64,000 bases of DNA from Nocardia pneumoniae NBRC 100136 (GCF_000308755.1 NZ_BAGF01000054.1:1-64000), one strand, 5' to 3'; positions 16,397 to 25,333 are shown, counted from the first letter of the stretch. The notes: generated from the sequence alone by a model not told the origin. Numbers and translations: made by a program.

Positions 16397-17644
16397 TCAG
16401 AACAATTCGTCGAGCAGCCGGTAGTACTCCAGGCGGCTCTCGTCCGGCTCGGCCAGGCCGTAGGCCGCGAAGAAGGCGGTCACCTCGGCGTCGCCGAAGT
16501 CCTCGCGCAGATCGCGCACGGCCGGCGCCAGATCGCGGTGGCGATCGGCGACGCCCAGCGCGCCCACATCGAGCAGGATCTCGCCCTCCAGCACGTTCGA
16601 GGGGGTGAAATCACCGTGCGCGACCACCAGATCCTCCTGATTCGGGCGCTGCGCCAGCAGCCGCGCGAGGATCTGCGCCGGAGTCGAGCCGCGGTGGTCG
16701 TCGTCGAAGTCGCCCGGATCGACCAGGTCTTCGATCACGCGGCGGCGCGCCTGCGCCAAGACCACGTCCAGCCGCCCGTCGAACGGGCACTCGCCGACCG
16801 GAATGCTGTGCAGCCGCCGCAACACCGAGCCCAGCACGGTGCCGATCGAGGCCGGATGCCCGGCGCCGGAGCCCGCTCGAGCGGCCAGGCTCGGCGCGCT
16901 CGCGTCAGCCAGCAGCAACACGTCGTCCTCGAACGCCGCGACCTCCGCCAGGCGAATCCCGCGGCCGCGCAACCAGTTCAGGCGTTCGTGCTCGGCGACC
17001 GCCTTCGGTCCGCGTTTGAGCCAATAGACGCCGTTCACCAAGACGACGTCGCCGCTCATGCCTTCGTGCTCGTCCGACCAGGTCGGCGACTCGCCGAGCA
17101 GCTCGGCGACCGTGGGCGGCAACGGAATCGGCAGCTGCGCCAGGGTGTCCAGGGCGTCGCGGGTGGATTCGATCTCCTCGGGTTCGCCTTCGGCGAGGCG
17201 CAGCCGCATCGCCTCCGTGAGCAGCGCGTGCGCCTGCTCCAGCTGATTCCGTTCGGCGAGCGCCTTCCCCAGATGCTGGAGCGCGAACGAGAGCACGTCC
17301 GGCGCGGCCGCCCGCGCGTGCTCGACCGCGCGGCGGTAGAGAGTCTCGGCCGTACCGGCGTCACCGCGGTAGCGGTAGACGTCGCCGAGGTTGATCCACA
17401 CGGTGATCCTGCGGCGCTCGGTGTCCACCAGCTCCAGCGCGCGATCGAGGTGATCCAGCGCCTCGTCGTAGCGACCGAGCAGCATCAGCTCGATACCGGT
17501 CTGCCGGAAATCCGCGAAATCAACGGGACGAGCCTGCGCCACCCGGGCGGCGAGGCGCTCCGGGTCGTGCGGAATCATCCGCTGCCGCTCGTCGAATCGG
17601 TAGAGCGGCCCGTCGTCCTGCTCGACCCGGCCGGGCACGCTCAC
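16397..17644 (-). CDS. TPR domain fused to an APH(3')-like phosphotransferase
   Basis: A 415-residue protein. Residues about 30-150 hold tetratricopeptide-type helices (FRQTGIELMLLGRYDEALDHLDRALEL; VWINLGDVYRYRGDAGTAETLYRRAVE; LSFALQHLGKALAERNQLEQAHALL). The C-terminal half resembles aminoglycoside 3'-phosphotransferases: VYWLKRGPKAVAEHERLNWL, the Brenner-type motif VVAHGDFTPSNVL, and DVGALGVADRHRDLA. The catalytic Asp and the Asn are kept. The GTG start overlaps the DUF3046 stop (GTGA). It may phosphorylate a small molecule or protein; aminoglycoside resistance is only one possibility. Confidence 0.8.
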   Translation of the reverse strand: MSVPGRVEQDDGPLYRFDERQRMIPHDPERLAARVAQARPVDFADFRQTGIELMLLGRYDEALDHLDRALELVDTERRRITVWINLGDVYRYRGDAGTAETLYRRAVEHARAAAPDVLSFALQHLGKALAERNQLEQAHALLTEAMRLRLAEGEPEEIESTRDALDTLAQLPIPLPPTVAELLGESPTWSDEHEGMSGDVVLVNGVYWLKRGPKAVAEHERLNWLRGRGIRLAEVAAFEDDVLLLADASAPSLAARAGSGAGHPASIGTVLGSVLRRLHSIPVGECPFDGRLDVVLAQARRRVIEDLVDPGDFDDDHRGSTPAQILARLLAQRPNQEDLVVAHGDFTPSNVLEGEILLDVGALGVADRHRDLAPAVRDLREDFGDAEVTAFFAAYGLAEPDESRLEYYRLLDELF

Positions 17645-17835
17645 CAGCGCGCCTTCGGCACGTCGAACTCCGCGCACAACGCACGCCACACATCGCGGGG
17701 ATCGACCCCGGCCTCGATGGCGTCGGCTCCGGTGCGTCCGCCCAGGGCGGGAATCACATGGTCGGCCAGCAGGGCGTCGCCCCGGGCCACACCGAACTCG
17801 GTGTGCAACAGTTCCTGGAACTCGGTCAACCGCAC
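17641..17835 (-). CDS. DUF3046 family small protein
   Basis: A 64-residue protein of the actinobacterial DUF3046 family (MRLTEFQELLHTEFG...DHVIPALGGRTGADAIEAGVDPRDVWRALCAEFDVP), starting at a GTG. Its M. tuberculosis counterpart (Rv2738c) also sits close to recA, supporting synteny, although here about 6.5 kb of accessory genes intervene. No function is established. It overlaps the following TPR-kinase gene. Confidence 0.85.
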   Translation of the reverse strand: MRLTEFQELLHTEFGVARGDALLADHVIPALGGRTGADAIEAGVDPRDVWRALCAEFDVPKARW

Positions 17836-17896
17836 CGTACCGAACTTACCCGCCTTCGACGCGTCCCCAGCTCAGTGGCACACCTGCCCGTGCCGG

Positions 17897-19054
17897 TCAG
17901 GGATGGACAGGCTGGAGAATCCGGTGGCAGAGGGCGACGGGGTCCGGGAGTTCGGCGTGCGCGGCGGCCGCTTCGGCGGCCCTGGTGTAGCCGGGGTCGG
18001 CGAGGATCTCCTCGACCGCGGCGCGCACAGCGCCGGGCGACAACGGGCGGACGACGATCGAACTGCCTTGGCGGGCAGCGCGATTGGCCAGCTCCCACTG
18101 ATCGCCGCCACCGGGAACGGTGACGATCGGGACACCGGCGGACAGCGATTTGGCGAGCAGGCCGTGCCCGCCGCCGCCCACCACGACGGAGGCGTGGTTC
18201 AGGAGTTCGTCTTGGCGGCCCAGCCCGGCCGTCGCCCACGGGGGCAGATCCGCCGGTGGCGTGTCCAGCATCGAGATCGCCACGCGGACACCGGCGCCGT
18301 CGAGCCCCTCCAGGACGGTCTCGACCATCCCCGCGACGCCGGTGTGCGCGGTGGAGGGAGCGACCATGACCAGCGGACCGTCGCCGGGCGGAAGGTCCAG
18401 GATCGCATCGGTCGGCTCCCACAGCAGCGGACCGATGACGTGAGCCGATTCCGGCCAGTCGGGGCGCGGCACCTCGAGCGCGGGCAAGGTGGCGATCAGA
18501 CGGGCGGCGGGGCCGGGATCGACGGCCGGTAATCCGACGCTCCCGCGTGCCCGCTCCCGCTGACGGCGGCCGTGGCGCAGCGCGCGGGCGGTCATGCCGC
18601 GTAACAGGCCGTCGCGCATCCGCCCGTACAGGCCCGCGCCGGGAGCGAGGCCACTTCCGATCGGGGGCAACGCCTTCGACGGCAGGTACAGCGGATGGGG
18701 GGACAGTTCCACCCAGGGCACGCCGAGTCGTTCCGCGGCCATCCCGCCGCCCGCGGTCAGCACATCCGAGACGACCAGTTCGGGCAGCATGGCGCTCAAT
18801 TCCGGCAGGATCTCGGTGGAGATATGCGCGGCCCGCTCGTGGATACGCTGCCCCGCGTCGGTGTCGTCGTCCACCGGCCGTGGCGCCAGGCCCTTGAGTC
18901 GGCGCACGCCGATCCCGGCGGCCAGCGCCGCCTCGAACCAGCGCGGACCGGTGAACAGCACCGGCTCGTCGCCGGCGGCCAGGAACCGCAAGCACAGCGC
19001 GATAGCGGGAAACGCATGGCCCGGATCGGGTCCTGCGACGACGGCTACTCGCAT
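17897..19054 (-). CDS. MGT/UGT-type glycosyltransferase
   Basis: A 385-residue GT-B fold glycosyltransferase. The N-terminal part begins MRVAVVAGPDPGHAFPAIALCLRFLAAGDEP. The C-terminal nucleotide-sugar-binding region includes VVVGGGGHGLLAKSLSAGVPIVTVPGGGDQWELANRAARQGSSIVV, matching the plant/macrolide glycosyltransferase signature (HGG-like, then DQ). The position next to DUF3046 matches Rv2739c of M. tuberculosis. Acceptor and donor sugars are unknown. The start at 19054 is chosen for family fit; the frame runs on to 19141. Confidence 0.85.
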   Translation of the reverse strand: MRVAVVAGPDPGHAFPAIALCLRFLAAGDEPVLFTGPRWFEAALAAGIGVRRLKGLAPRPVDDDTDAGQRIHERAAHISTEILPELSAMLPELVVSDVLTAGGGMAAERLGVPWVELSPHPLYLPSKALPPIGSGLAPGAGLYGRMRDGLLRGMTARALRHGRRQRERARGSVGLPAVDPGPAARLIATLPALEVPRPDWPESAHVIGPLLWEPTDAILDLPPGDGPLVMVAPSTAHTGVAGMVETVLEGLDGAGVRVAISMLDTPPADLPPWATAGLGRQDELLNHASVVVGGGGHGLLAKSLSAGVPIVTVPGGGDQWELANRAARQGSSIVVRPLSPGAVRAAVEEILADPGYTRAAEAAAAHAELPDPVALCHRILQPVHP

Positions 19055-19160
19055 CCGCCTAGCCTGCCACACGGCCACCTGAGCCGGATGGCACCCGGTG
19101 GTCGCGCGTCCGCGGTGACCACCCGGCCACCGCTTCGTCATCGTCCACGCGGTGCGACGA

Positions 19161-19871
19161 TCAGGCGCCGAAGTAGAACAGCTCGAAACCGACCGCGTGC
19201 GCGGCGGGGAATCCGTCCTTGGGGCCGGTGGCTCGCTCCACGACGGCGCGGACCTGGTCGGCGATGGGCTCGGGGCTCAGCGCCTCGAGATAGCGGCGAT
19301 GTTCGGCGAGCGAGGCGGCCGCCTGGTCGAGCGTCTCGGTGACGTCGACGGCGTGCGTGGCGACCGGTCCCACCACCGCCGCCCAGCGTGCCGACCACGG
19401 TTTCCACTCGGCGATCTCCGGGAAGATCCACTCGTTGCCCGCGTCGGAGATGGCGTCCAGGGCAGCGCGGCCGACGGCGCGGTGATCGGCGCTGTTGGGA
19501 TAGCCGGGCGCCCAGGTGTCGCCGAAATTGAACAGCACCACCATTTCCGGTTGATGCATGCGGATCGCGGTGGCCAGGTCGCGGCGCAGTTCCAGGCTCT
19601 CCTGGACTCGACCGTCCGGGTAGCCGAGGAACTCCACCTCCCGCACGCCCACCACTTCGGCCGCCGCGATCTCCTCGGCCTCGCGGAGGGGTCCGGCGAC
19701 CGCTGGCTGCACACCGGCGATACCGGCCTCTCCGCTGGTCACCAGCACGTAGCGAATGTCCTTGCCCTGCCGGGTCCACCGTGCGACCGCGGCGGCGGCG
19801 CCGTACTCGATGTCGTCGGGGTGCGCGACGATGACCAAGCCGCGCTGCCAGTCTTCCGGAACCTGATCCAC
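19161..19871 (-). CDS. PIG-L family deacetylase (LmbE-like)
   Basis: A 236-residue zinc-dependent N-deacetylase of the GlcNAc-PI de-N-acetylase family, whose actinobacterial members include MshB and Mca. The metal and catalytic motif AHPDDIEYG is near residue 16, and the third ligand lies in NSADHRAVGRAALDAI. The start is GTG at 19871. The substrate is unknown; mycothiol-related, sugar or lipid-linked GlcNAc substrates are possible. No signal peptide is seen. Confidence 0.85.
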   Translation of the reverse strand: MDQVPEDWQRGLVIVAHPDDIEYGAAAAVARWTRQGKDIRYVLVTSGEAGIAGVQPAVAGPLREAEEIAAAEVVGVREVEFLGYPDGRVQESLELRRDLATAIRMHQPEMVVLFNFGDTWAPGYPNSADHRAVGRAALDAISDAGNEWIFPEIAEWKPWSARWAAVVGPVATHAVDVTETLDQAAASLAEHRRYLEALSPEPIADQVRAVVERATGPKDGFPAAHAVGFELFYFGA

Positions 19872-19935
19872 GAGAGATCATTCAAGCACTGCCGTCCCGG
19901 TGACCGGCCGGGCGACGCCCCCGACCGAGCTGTCG

Positions 19936-20109
19936 TCACAACTTGCCGACCGTCGATTTGTCCGAGCCCGACACCGCCTTGTACAGCAGGTACAGCCCGA
20001 ACACGATGGCGCTGATGACGAGGATCGGGAACAGCCCCTTGATCAGCGCCCCGATGATGGCCAGCGCGATCCAGGCGACCGCGACGACGCCGATGATCTT
20101 CCACAACAT
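19936..20109 (-). CDS. small two-helix membrane protein
   Basis: A 57-residue protein, MLWKIIGVVAVAWIALAIIG, followed by a second hydrophobic stretch (ALIKGLFPILVISAIVFGLYLLYKAV) and a short polar tail. GGGAGG sits 7 bases before the ATG at 20109, which fixes the start. It resembles the many tiny hydrophobic proteins of actinobacteria that have no assigned function. Confidence 0.75.
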   Translation of the reverse strand: MLWKIIGVVAVAWIALAIIGALIKGLFPILVISAIVFGLYLLYKAVSGSDKSTVGKL

Positions 20110-20151
20110 GTGATGCCTCCCAGAAGTCCGTTTACGCTTCGAGCATGACAC

Positions 20152-20478
20152 CTGTCCGTTCGCGAATCAGCAGGTGAGACGGGATATCCGGGTGTAAATC
20201 AGGGTTCACCCCTACCTCGGAGGGTGTTCGGTGTCGGGGCGTCACCGCGGGTTCTCGCCCGGTGCGCCCGTGGATGCCCCGGCTTCGGTCTCGTGCTCGC
20301 AGGACGAATCGAGAACCCGGTTTCGACATGGCGGACCGTGTTCTCCCGGAAAGCCGATTGTCACGATGGGGCGTTGGCGCGGGCGGTGCCACGCTCCTCG
20401 TATTCGACCGGGTGGACGCGGAACCGCGGAGGTGGCTCGACGCGGCACTGTCGCGGACACGCAGAAGGAGGTGACGAG
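20152..20478. other. intergenic region without a recognised gene
   Basis: About 330 bases between divergent genes. It should hold the promoters of the small membrane protein (minus) and the UBP-type finger gene (plus). The only clear element is the AGAAGGAGGTGA ribosome site at its right end. Frames crossing it lack family likeness. Confidence 0.4.
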
Positions 20479-20745
20479 ATGACTTCGGTGCACGCGGATC
20501 CGCATCTGGCCTCGGTTCGGCCGGTGCGACCACGAACGCCACAGGGGTGCGAGGAGTGCCTACGACTCGGCACGCCGTGGGTCCACCTGCGGTTGTGCCT
20601 GACGTGCGGGCACGTCGGCTGCTGCGACTCCTCGCCCATGCGGCACGCACGGGCCCACGCGGGCGCCGCCGGTCACCCGATCGTGCGCTCGCTGCAACCC
20701 GGTGAGGATTGGCGCTGGTGCTACGTTCACCGAGACTTCGTCTGA
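20479..20745 (+). CDS. UBP-type zinc finger protein
   Basis: An 88-residue protein made almost wholly of a zf-UBP domain: CEECLRLGTPWVHLRLCLTCGHVGCCDSSPMRHARAHAGAAGHPIVRS, ending in WCYVHRDFV. The Cys/His zinc ligands are complete. In eukaryotes this domain binds free ubiquitin C-termini; bacterial stand-alone versions are common in actinobacteria with no known partner. The ATG at 20479 has a near-perfect ribosome site (AGAAGGAGGTGA) six bases upstream, so the longer frame to 20224 is not used. Confidence 0.9.
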   Translation: MTSVHADPHLASVRPVRPRTPQGCEECLRLGTPWVHLRLCLTCGHVGCCDSSPMRHARAHAGAAGHPIVRSLQPGEDWRWCYVHRDFV

Positions 20746-20857
20746 GCGGCGCGACAAAGCGCCGAAACCCTTCTGGAGCACCGGACTGCCCTCTGGGCGT
20801 CCCAAACCGACCGGTGTACCGTCGGGAATTGACCTCGACGGCTACGGACCGGAGCCC

Positions 20858-22555
20858 ATGAACCAGCGAACGTCGAGTTCGGATGTCGGCGGCGCACTGT
20901 CGTCCCTACCGGCTTCGGCGCTGTGTGCCCTGGGCGCACTGTCGGTGCGGCTTTTCACCGAGCATGGCGAGCAGGACATCATCCGGATCGCCGCGCAGGC
21001 CGTGCCGACCATCGGGTGTTGCCGCACGCTGGCCTGCTATCGGGTGGTCGACGGCGACTACCTGCTCTGCCCGCAGCCGCAGCCTCCCCCGCCCGATTTG
21101 GCCGCCCAGCTCCGTGTCCGGCATGGTGCGGGCCGGATTCGGCTGCCCCATGGTCAGTGGGGCTGGGCGTTCCCGCTGCGCAACCGGTCCGAGACGGTCG
21201 GCGCGCTGGTCGCCGCCGCCGATCACGAACCGCCGCCGCAGGAGATCGTCCTGCTCACCGTGCTCACCCGGCTCGTGGGCGCCGCGCTGGCGGATGCCGC
21301 GCCGCGCGAACGGGCGTCCGCCGATGCCGTCGACCTCACCGCCATCAACGAGCATCTGTCCGCCACCGTGCTGTGGCTGGAGCACCGCACCCGCGTGCAT
21401 GAGGTGTTGTCCAGCGCCGCTGCCTATGGCACCGGCGAGCAGGGCATCGCGGACGCGTTGGCGCAGCTGACCGGGTTCCCGGTCGCCATCGAAGACCCAT
21501 TCGGCAACCTGCGCGCCTGGTCGGGGCCCGGCCGACCGGATCCCTATCCGAAAGCGCCACCGCAGCAGCGCGAACAATTGCTGCACCGCCTCGCCACCCA
21601 CAACGCGCCGCTGCGCATTCGCGATCGGATGGTGGTGCTGGTGAAGCCGCGCACCGAGATCCTGGGCACTCTCGCGCTGATCGACCCGGACAACCGGGTG
21701 ACCGAGGATCATGTCTTCGCCCTCAGCTACGCCAGCACGGTGCTCGCCTTGGAGCTGGCGCATCAGCGCAACCTCGCCGAGATCGAGCTGCGGTTGCGCC
21801 GGGAACTGGTCGACGATCTGCTGTCGGGCACCGACGACGACAGCGCTTTCGCCCGTGCCGAGGCACTGGGTTACGACCTGCACGGCGAGCACTACGTGGT
21901 GCTCGTGCACAGCGACGACGACGCCCTCCCCGACGCGGTCGGCCGCGCCGCGACCGCCCTGGATCTGCATTCCATCCAGGGACGCCACGCGGGCATGGTC
22001 GTCCTGATCACCGACCGCCGCCCCGACGCGGTCACGCTGCACCACGCCATCTGCGAGCATCTCGACACGACGCCGGTGACCATCGGCATCAGCGGCAGCT
22101 GCGCCCAGCCGAGCGACTTCGCCCGATCCTTCGATGACGCGCGCAGCGCGATCAACATCCGGCTGCGGTCACGGATACCCGACGGCGCGACGGCGTTCGA
22201 CGAGCTGGGCTTCTACCGTCTCGTCGACGCCGCCCGAGCCGACGGCCAAGTCGAGCAGTTCATGCGCGAGTGGCTCGGCGTCCTGCTCGACTACGACCGG
22301 AATCACCATGCCGACCTGGTGTACACGCTGAGCCGATATCTGGAATGCGGTGGCAACTACGACGACTCGGCCGCGGCGTTGCACATCCACCGCAGCACGC
22401 TGCGCTACCGCCTGGGGCGCATCCGCGAGCTCACCGGCTTCGATCTGCGCGATGTCAACACCCGGTTCAACTTGCACGCCGCGACACGCGCATGGCAATT
22501 CCTGTCGCCGGTCGCGCCGCCGACGTGGCCCGCCTCGGGGAAGCGGCCTCGGTGA
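20858..22555 (+). CDS. PucR-type transcriptional regulator
   Basis: A 565-residue regulator. The N-terminal half contains a GAF-like sensor region (about residues 30-180 and 190-300). The C-terminal PucR helix-turn-helix is clear: LVYTLSRYLECGGNYDDSAAALHIHRSTLRYRLGRIRELTGFDLRDVNTRFNLHAATRAW. The middle part (VVLVHSDDDALPDAV...) fits the GGDEF-like domain common in this family. The ATG at 20858 follows GGAG; the frame extends 52 codons upstream without likeness and over the UBP stop. No obvious target gene is adjacent. Confidence 0.85.
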   Translation: MNQRTSSSDVGGALSSLPASALCALGALSVRLFTEHGEQDIIRIAAQAVPTIGCCRTLACYRVVDGDYLLCPQPQPPPPDLAAQLRVRHGAGRIRLPHGQWGWAFPLRNRSETVGALVAAADHEPPPQEIVLLTVLTRLVGAALADAAPRERASADAVDLTAINEHLSATVLWLEHRTRVHEVLSSAAAYGTGEQGIADALAQLTGFPVAIEDPFGNLRAWSGPGRPDPYPKAPPQQREQLLHRLATHNAPLRIRDRMVVLVKPRTEILGTLALIDPDNRVTEDHVFALSYASTVLALELAHQRNLAEIELRLRRELVDDLLSGTDDDSAFARAEALGYDLHGEHYVVLVHSDDDALPDAVGRAATALDLHSIQGRHAGMVVLITDRRPDAVTLHHAICEHLDTTPVTIGISGSCAQPSDFARSFDDARSAINIRLRSRIPDGATAFDELGFYRLVDAARADGQVEQFMREWLGVLLDYDRNHHADLVYTLSRYLECGGNYDDSAAALHIHRSTLRYRLGRIRELTGFDLRDVNTRFNLHAATRAWQFLSPVAPPTWPASGKRPR

Positions 22556-22578
22556 GGACAGGCGTCGCCAGAATCGGT

Positions 22579-22606
22579 CGCGCCGGGGTGGACGCCCCGG
22601 GCGCGG
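22579..22606. terminator. terminator hairpin between convergent genes
   Basis: A GC-rich inverted repeat (GCGCCGGGG, 6-base loop, CCCCGGGCGC, with one bulged base) lies between the convergent PucR and PRC-barrel genes. There is no T-run. Confidence 0.5.
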
Positions 22607-22624
22607 CCGGTCCGGGCGCTCCGG

Positions 22625-23248
22625 TCAGCGCCTGGGGCGCTCCGGGTCTTCCATCCCGTCGGACGACGTGACCTTTGGTTCCTGCATACCGAGATCGGCC
22701 GAGTCGACTGCGTACGGGTCGGCGACCCGTTCGGGCTGGATCCGCATCGGGTCGCCGGTGGCGGGCATGCGCAGCGTCTCCTCTTCGGCCTCCAGGAACG
22801 TGCGCATCCGTGCCATCCCGGCATCCTCCTGCTCGGCGCCGATATCGCAGCGTTCGTCCGAGCGCAGCATCCCCCTTTCGGCAGGCGGCCGCTGGTCCGG
22901 CAGCGGCTGCCTGCCGTAGACGTCCCACGCCGCGCAGTCCGGATCGATCTGGTAGTGGTCGAACAGCTCCTGCTCGGCCTGCGGACTGATCTGCCCGTCA
23001 TGGTCCAGCTGGGGCGCGGACTTCACCGCCTCCTTCTCGACCTGTACCTGCAAGACGGCCGAGTCGGCGCGATGCTCGGCTCCGGCCAGCGGGACCAAGG
23101 CATCGGGGCTGAACAGCCCGGTGGACACCGCGACCCAGGTGGGCGAACCGGAGTTGTTGTCCACATAGACCCGCTTGACCTTGCCGATCTTGGCGCCGCC
23201 GGGGTCGTACACAGAGCTGCCGATGAGCGTTTCCAGCATTTCGGTCAT
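22625..23248 (-). CDS. PRC-barrel domain protein
   Basis: A 207-residue acidic protein. The N-terminal PRC-barrel covers about residues 1-75 (LIGSSVYDPGGAKIGKVKRVYVDNNSGSPTWVAVSTGLF). The remainder is polar and acidic with DHYQIDPDCAAWDVYGRQ and a C-terminal EEETLRMPATGD. Such proteins are commonly stress-induced in actinobacteria. It may be co-transcribed with the 54-codon ORF just upstream, behind a SigF/SigB-like promoter. Confidence 0.8.
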   Translation of the reverse strand: MTEMLETLIGSSVYDPGGAKIGKVKRVYVDNNSGSPTWVAVSTGLFSPDALVPLAGAEHRADSAVLQVQVEKEAVKSAPQLDHDGQISPQAEQELFDHYQIDPDCAAWDVYGRQPLPDQRPPAERGMLRSDERCDIGAEQEDAGMARMRTFLEAEEETLRMPATGDPMRIQPERVADPYAVDSADLGMQEPKVTSSDGMEDPERPRR

Positions 23249-23328
23249 GGGTTCCTCCGCAGTTCGTTCGGTGCGATGCGCAGGCCGACAGAACGCGGCT
23301 GTACACCGCGCGTACCGAGAAAGGGGGT

Positions 23329-23493
23329 TCAGTCGCTTGTGGATCGATCGGCGCCGAGTCCGGCGTCGACGCGCTGTGTCCTGCGCGCCTTTCGCACCGG
23401 GTCATCGGCGGATTCACACGCCAGATAGCGGCTGATGTCCAGCCGCTGGGTATCCTCGTCGAGCAGCGATTGCCGGTGGGAAACATCGAGCAT
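23329..23493 (-). CDS. small hypothetical protein
   Basis: A 54-codon frame, MLDVSHRQSLLDEDTQ... to DRSTSD. It is charged, with no membrane segment or recognised domain. A good ribosome site (TAGGAGC) lies 7-8 bases before the ATG, and a SigF-like promoter is about 70 bases upstream. The frame lies 80 bases ahead of the PRC-barrel gene on the same strand. No homologue is recognised; the call rests on translation signals and context. Confidence 0.5.
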   Translation of the reverse strand: MLDVSHRQSLLDEDTQRLDISRYLACESADDPVRKARRTQRVDAGLGADRSTSD

Positions 23494-23565
23494 GACGTGC
23501 TCCTACCCAGTTGTGCATGGTCCCGGCCCAGCACCGGGTCGGGTCGATCAGCTACAGGGTGGCAA

Positions 23566-23590
23566 CTACCCGTCATCCGCTCGATCAAAC
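23566..23590 (-). promoter_or_regulatory. SigF/SigB-like promoter
   Basis: On the minus strand GTTT (23587-23590), 15 bases, GGGTAG (23566-23571). This fits the stress sigma consensus GTTT-N14-17-GGGTAT known for SigF of mycobacteria and SigB-type factors of streptomycetes. It would drive the 54-codon ORF and the PRC-barrel gene. Confidence 0.55.
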
Positions 23591-23651
23591 CGAACCAGCG
23601 GTGATTTCAGCGGATCAGCACAGCGGAATCTGCAATGCAGCAATCATTGCG

Positions 23652-25220
23652 CTACCTACTGGGGGTGTGGCGTGCCGCAGGATGCGCCTGTCCGCCCTCG
23701 ATCAGGATCAGCTCCGCCAGCCTGCTGCGGAACCGAAAGACCTTGCCCCGATGGTCGACTTCGCCGTCGGTCGCCAGCGAGACCGGTTCGTCGGCCACCC
23801 GGACCTCCAGCCGGGACACCCGGCGGTGGACATAGGTGGCGGAGTACCCCAACGTGCCCGTGAACGTCGCCGAGATCAGGCGCAACCGCGACAACGGGAC
23901 ATCCGCGCGGAGGTAGCGGACGTCGAGCGTGCCGCCGTGCAGCCTCGGGCGCGCCATCGGTACCTGGTCGGCCGGCTGGTAGGTGCCGTTTCCGACGAAC
24001 AGCATCCACAGCGCGATGCGCGTGCCGTCCACGGTGACCCGCAGTGGCTGCGCGCGGAACAGCACGCGCACCATGGCGATTCCCGCGGCGGGCCACTTTC
24101 CGACCCGGCGCTGCCAGCGCTCCCGGATGCGGACGAAATCGGGATACCCGCCGAGGCTGGCGGTATTGACGAAGACTCGTTCGCCTGCGTCGTCGAGACG
24201 CACCTCGGCCACGTCGACGCGGACCGCATCGCCCGCCTCCAGCGCGGCGAAGGTCACCTCGGGATCCTCCACCCCCGCGTCCCTGGCGAAATGGTTCAGT
24301 GTGCCGCCCGCGAAGACCGCGAGCGGCAACCCGTGCCGCACCGCGTACTGCGCGACGGTGGACACCGTTCCGTCGCCGCCGACGACGCCGAGCGCGACGA
24401 TGTCCTCGCGCCCCACCATCTGCTCGACCCGCTCTTCGACATCCTCCGCGCCGCCGATCTCCAGCACCGTGGCGGCGGGCAGTCGCTCGCGCAGCACGGC
24501 GAGCACGTCGTCGCCCGTTCCCGCCTGCGGGTTGCCGATCAGCAGGAGTCCGGCGCCACCGGGCAGCGGCTCGATGTGTTCGACCGGGCCGAGGGTGGCG
24601 GGTTCGTCGTCGCGCACCGCCCACCACCGGCTGGTGACCAGCGCGACCGCGCCGCCGAACAGCGCACCGGCCACGACATCGGACGGCCAGTGCACGCCGA
24701 TGTGCACCCGCGAGTACGCGACCGCGGCGGCGACCGGAGCCACCACGGCGCCCGCCACGGGGGATTCCAGTGCGAGTCCCGCGGCGAACGCGGCGGCCGA
24801 GGCCGAATGTCCGGACGGGAACGACGACGACACCGGCGGAGCGACCAACCTGCGCACGAAGGGAACGGATTCGTCGGGTGGACGACGGCGCGGAAACAGC
24901 GGTTTGGCGATCCCGTTGGCCACGCCGCTGGCGACGCCCAGCGCGAGCAGACCACGCACCGCGCCGCGACGAGCCGAGCGGTCTCCCGCGGCGAACAGAA
25001 CCGCGCCGAGCGCGATCCACAGGCGGTTCTTGTCGGCCGCGGTGCTCAACGCTTTCAGCACCCGATCCGCCCGCGTCGGCCGGACACGCGCGCTGCGATC
25101 GACCAACCAGCGATCCAGGCCGCGCGCCAGACCGGCGACGCGCCCACTGTCGCGGCTGCCAGTCGAAAGAAACCGCATTCGCCGAAGCCTACCGATTTGC
25201 CTTGGCGACGTGTCCGGCAT
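23652..25220 (-). CDS. PAP2 phosphatase fused to a diacylglycerol kinase-like domain
   Basis: A protein of about 522 residues with two lipid-enzyme domains. The PAP2 part (about residues 60-210) has KPLFPRRRPP, SSFPSGHSAS and SRVHIGVHWPSDVV, the three phosphatase motifs with their Arg, His and Asp residues, among several membrane segments. The rest is a lipid kinase catalytic domain of the YegS/DAGK type with VVGGDGTVS, AGGTLNHFARD and the family end segment RVSRLEVRVADEPVSLATDGE. This two-domain form is common in actinobacteria; a role in phospholipid turnover is inferred. Starts at 25220 (ATG) and 25178 (ATG) are both plausible. Confidence 0.85.
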   Translation of the reverse strand: MPDTSPRQIGRLRRMRFLSTGSRDSGRVAGLARGLDRWLVDRSARVRPTRADRVLKALSTAADKNRLWIALGAVLFAAGDRSARRGAVRGLLALGVASGVANGIAKPLFPRRRPPDESVPFVRRLVAPPVSSSFPSGHSASAAAFAAGLALESPVAGAVVAPVAAAVAYSRVHIGVHWPSDVVAGALFGGAVALVTSRWWAVRDDEPATLGPVEHIEPLPGGAGLLLIGNPQAGTGDDVLAVLRERLPAATVLEIGGAEDVEERVEQMVGREDIVALGVVGGDGTVSTVAQYAVRHGLPLAVFAGGTLNHFARDAGVEDPEVTFAALEAGDAVRVDVAEVRLDDAGERVFVNTASLGGYPDFVRIRERWQRRVGKWPAAGIAMVRVLFRAQPLRVTVDGTRIALWMLFVGNGTYQPADQVPMARPRLHGGTLDVRYLRADVPLSRLRLISATFTGTLGYSATYVHRRVSRLEVRVADEPVSLATDGEVDHRGKVFRFRSRLAELILIEGGQAHPAARHTPSR

Positions 25221-25333
25221 GGGCAATTGCCCTGCCGAGCAGCGTGATCGGATCCGCTGACGGTATCTGCCCGCGCCGCGCCTGGACGGTACCCCAATTC
25301 AGTGCACGGATGTACTCTGATCTTCAAACCGAA

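Noticed and set aside
20224..20478. N-terminal extension of the UBP-finger protein
   Set aside because: No domain likeness, and a near-perfect ribosome site fixes the start at 20479.
23656..25020. A 454-codon frame on the same strand as the PAP2/kinase gene
   Set aside because: It is Arg/Gly-rich shadow coding; the other frame carries all PAP2 and GGDGT motifs.
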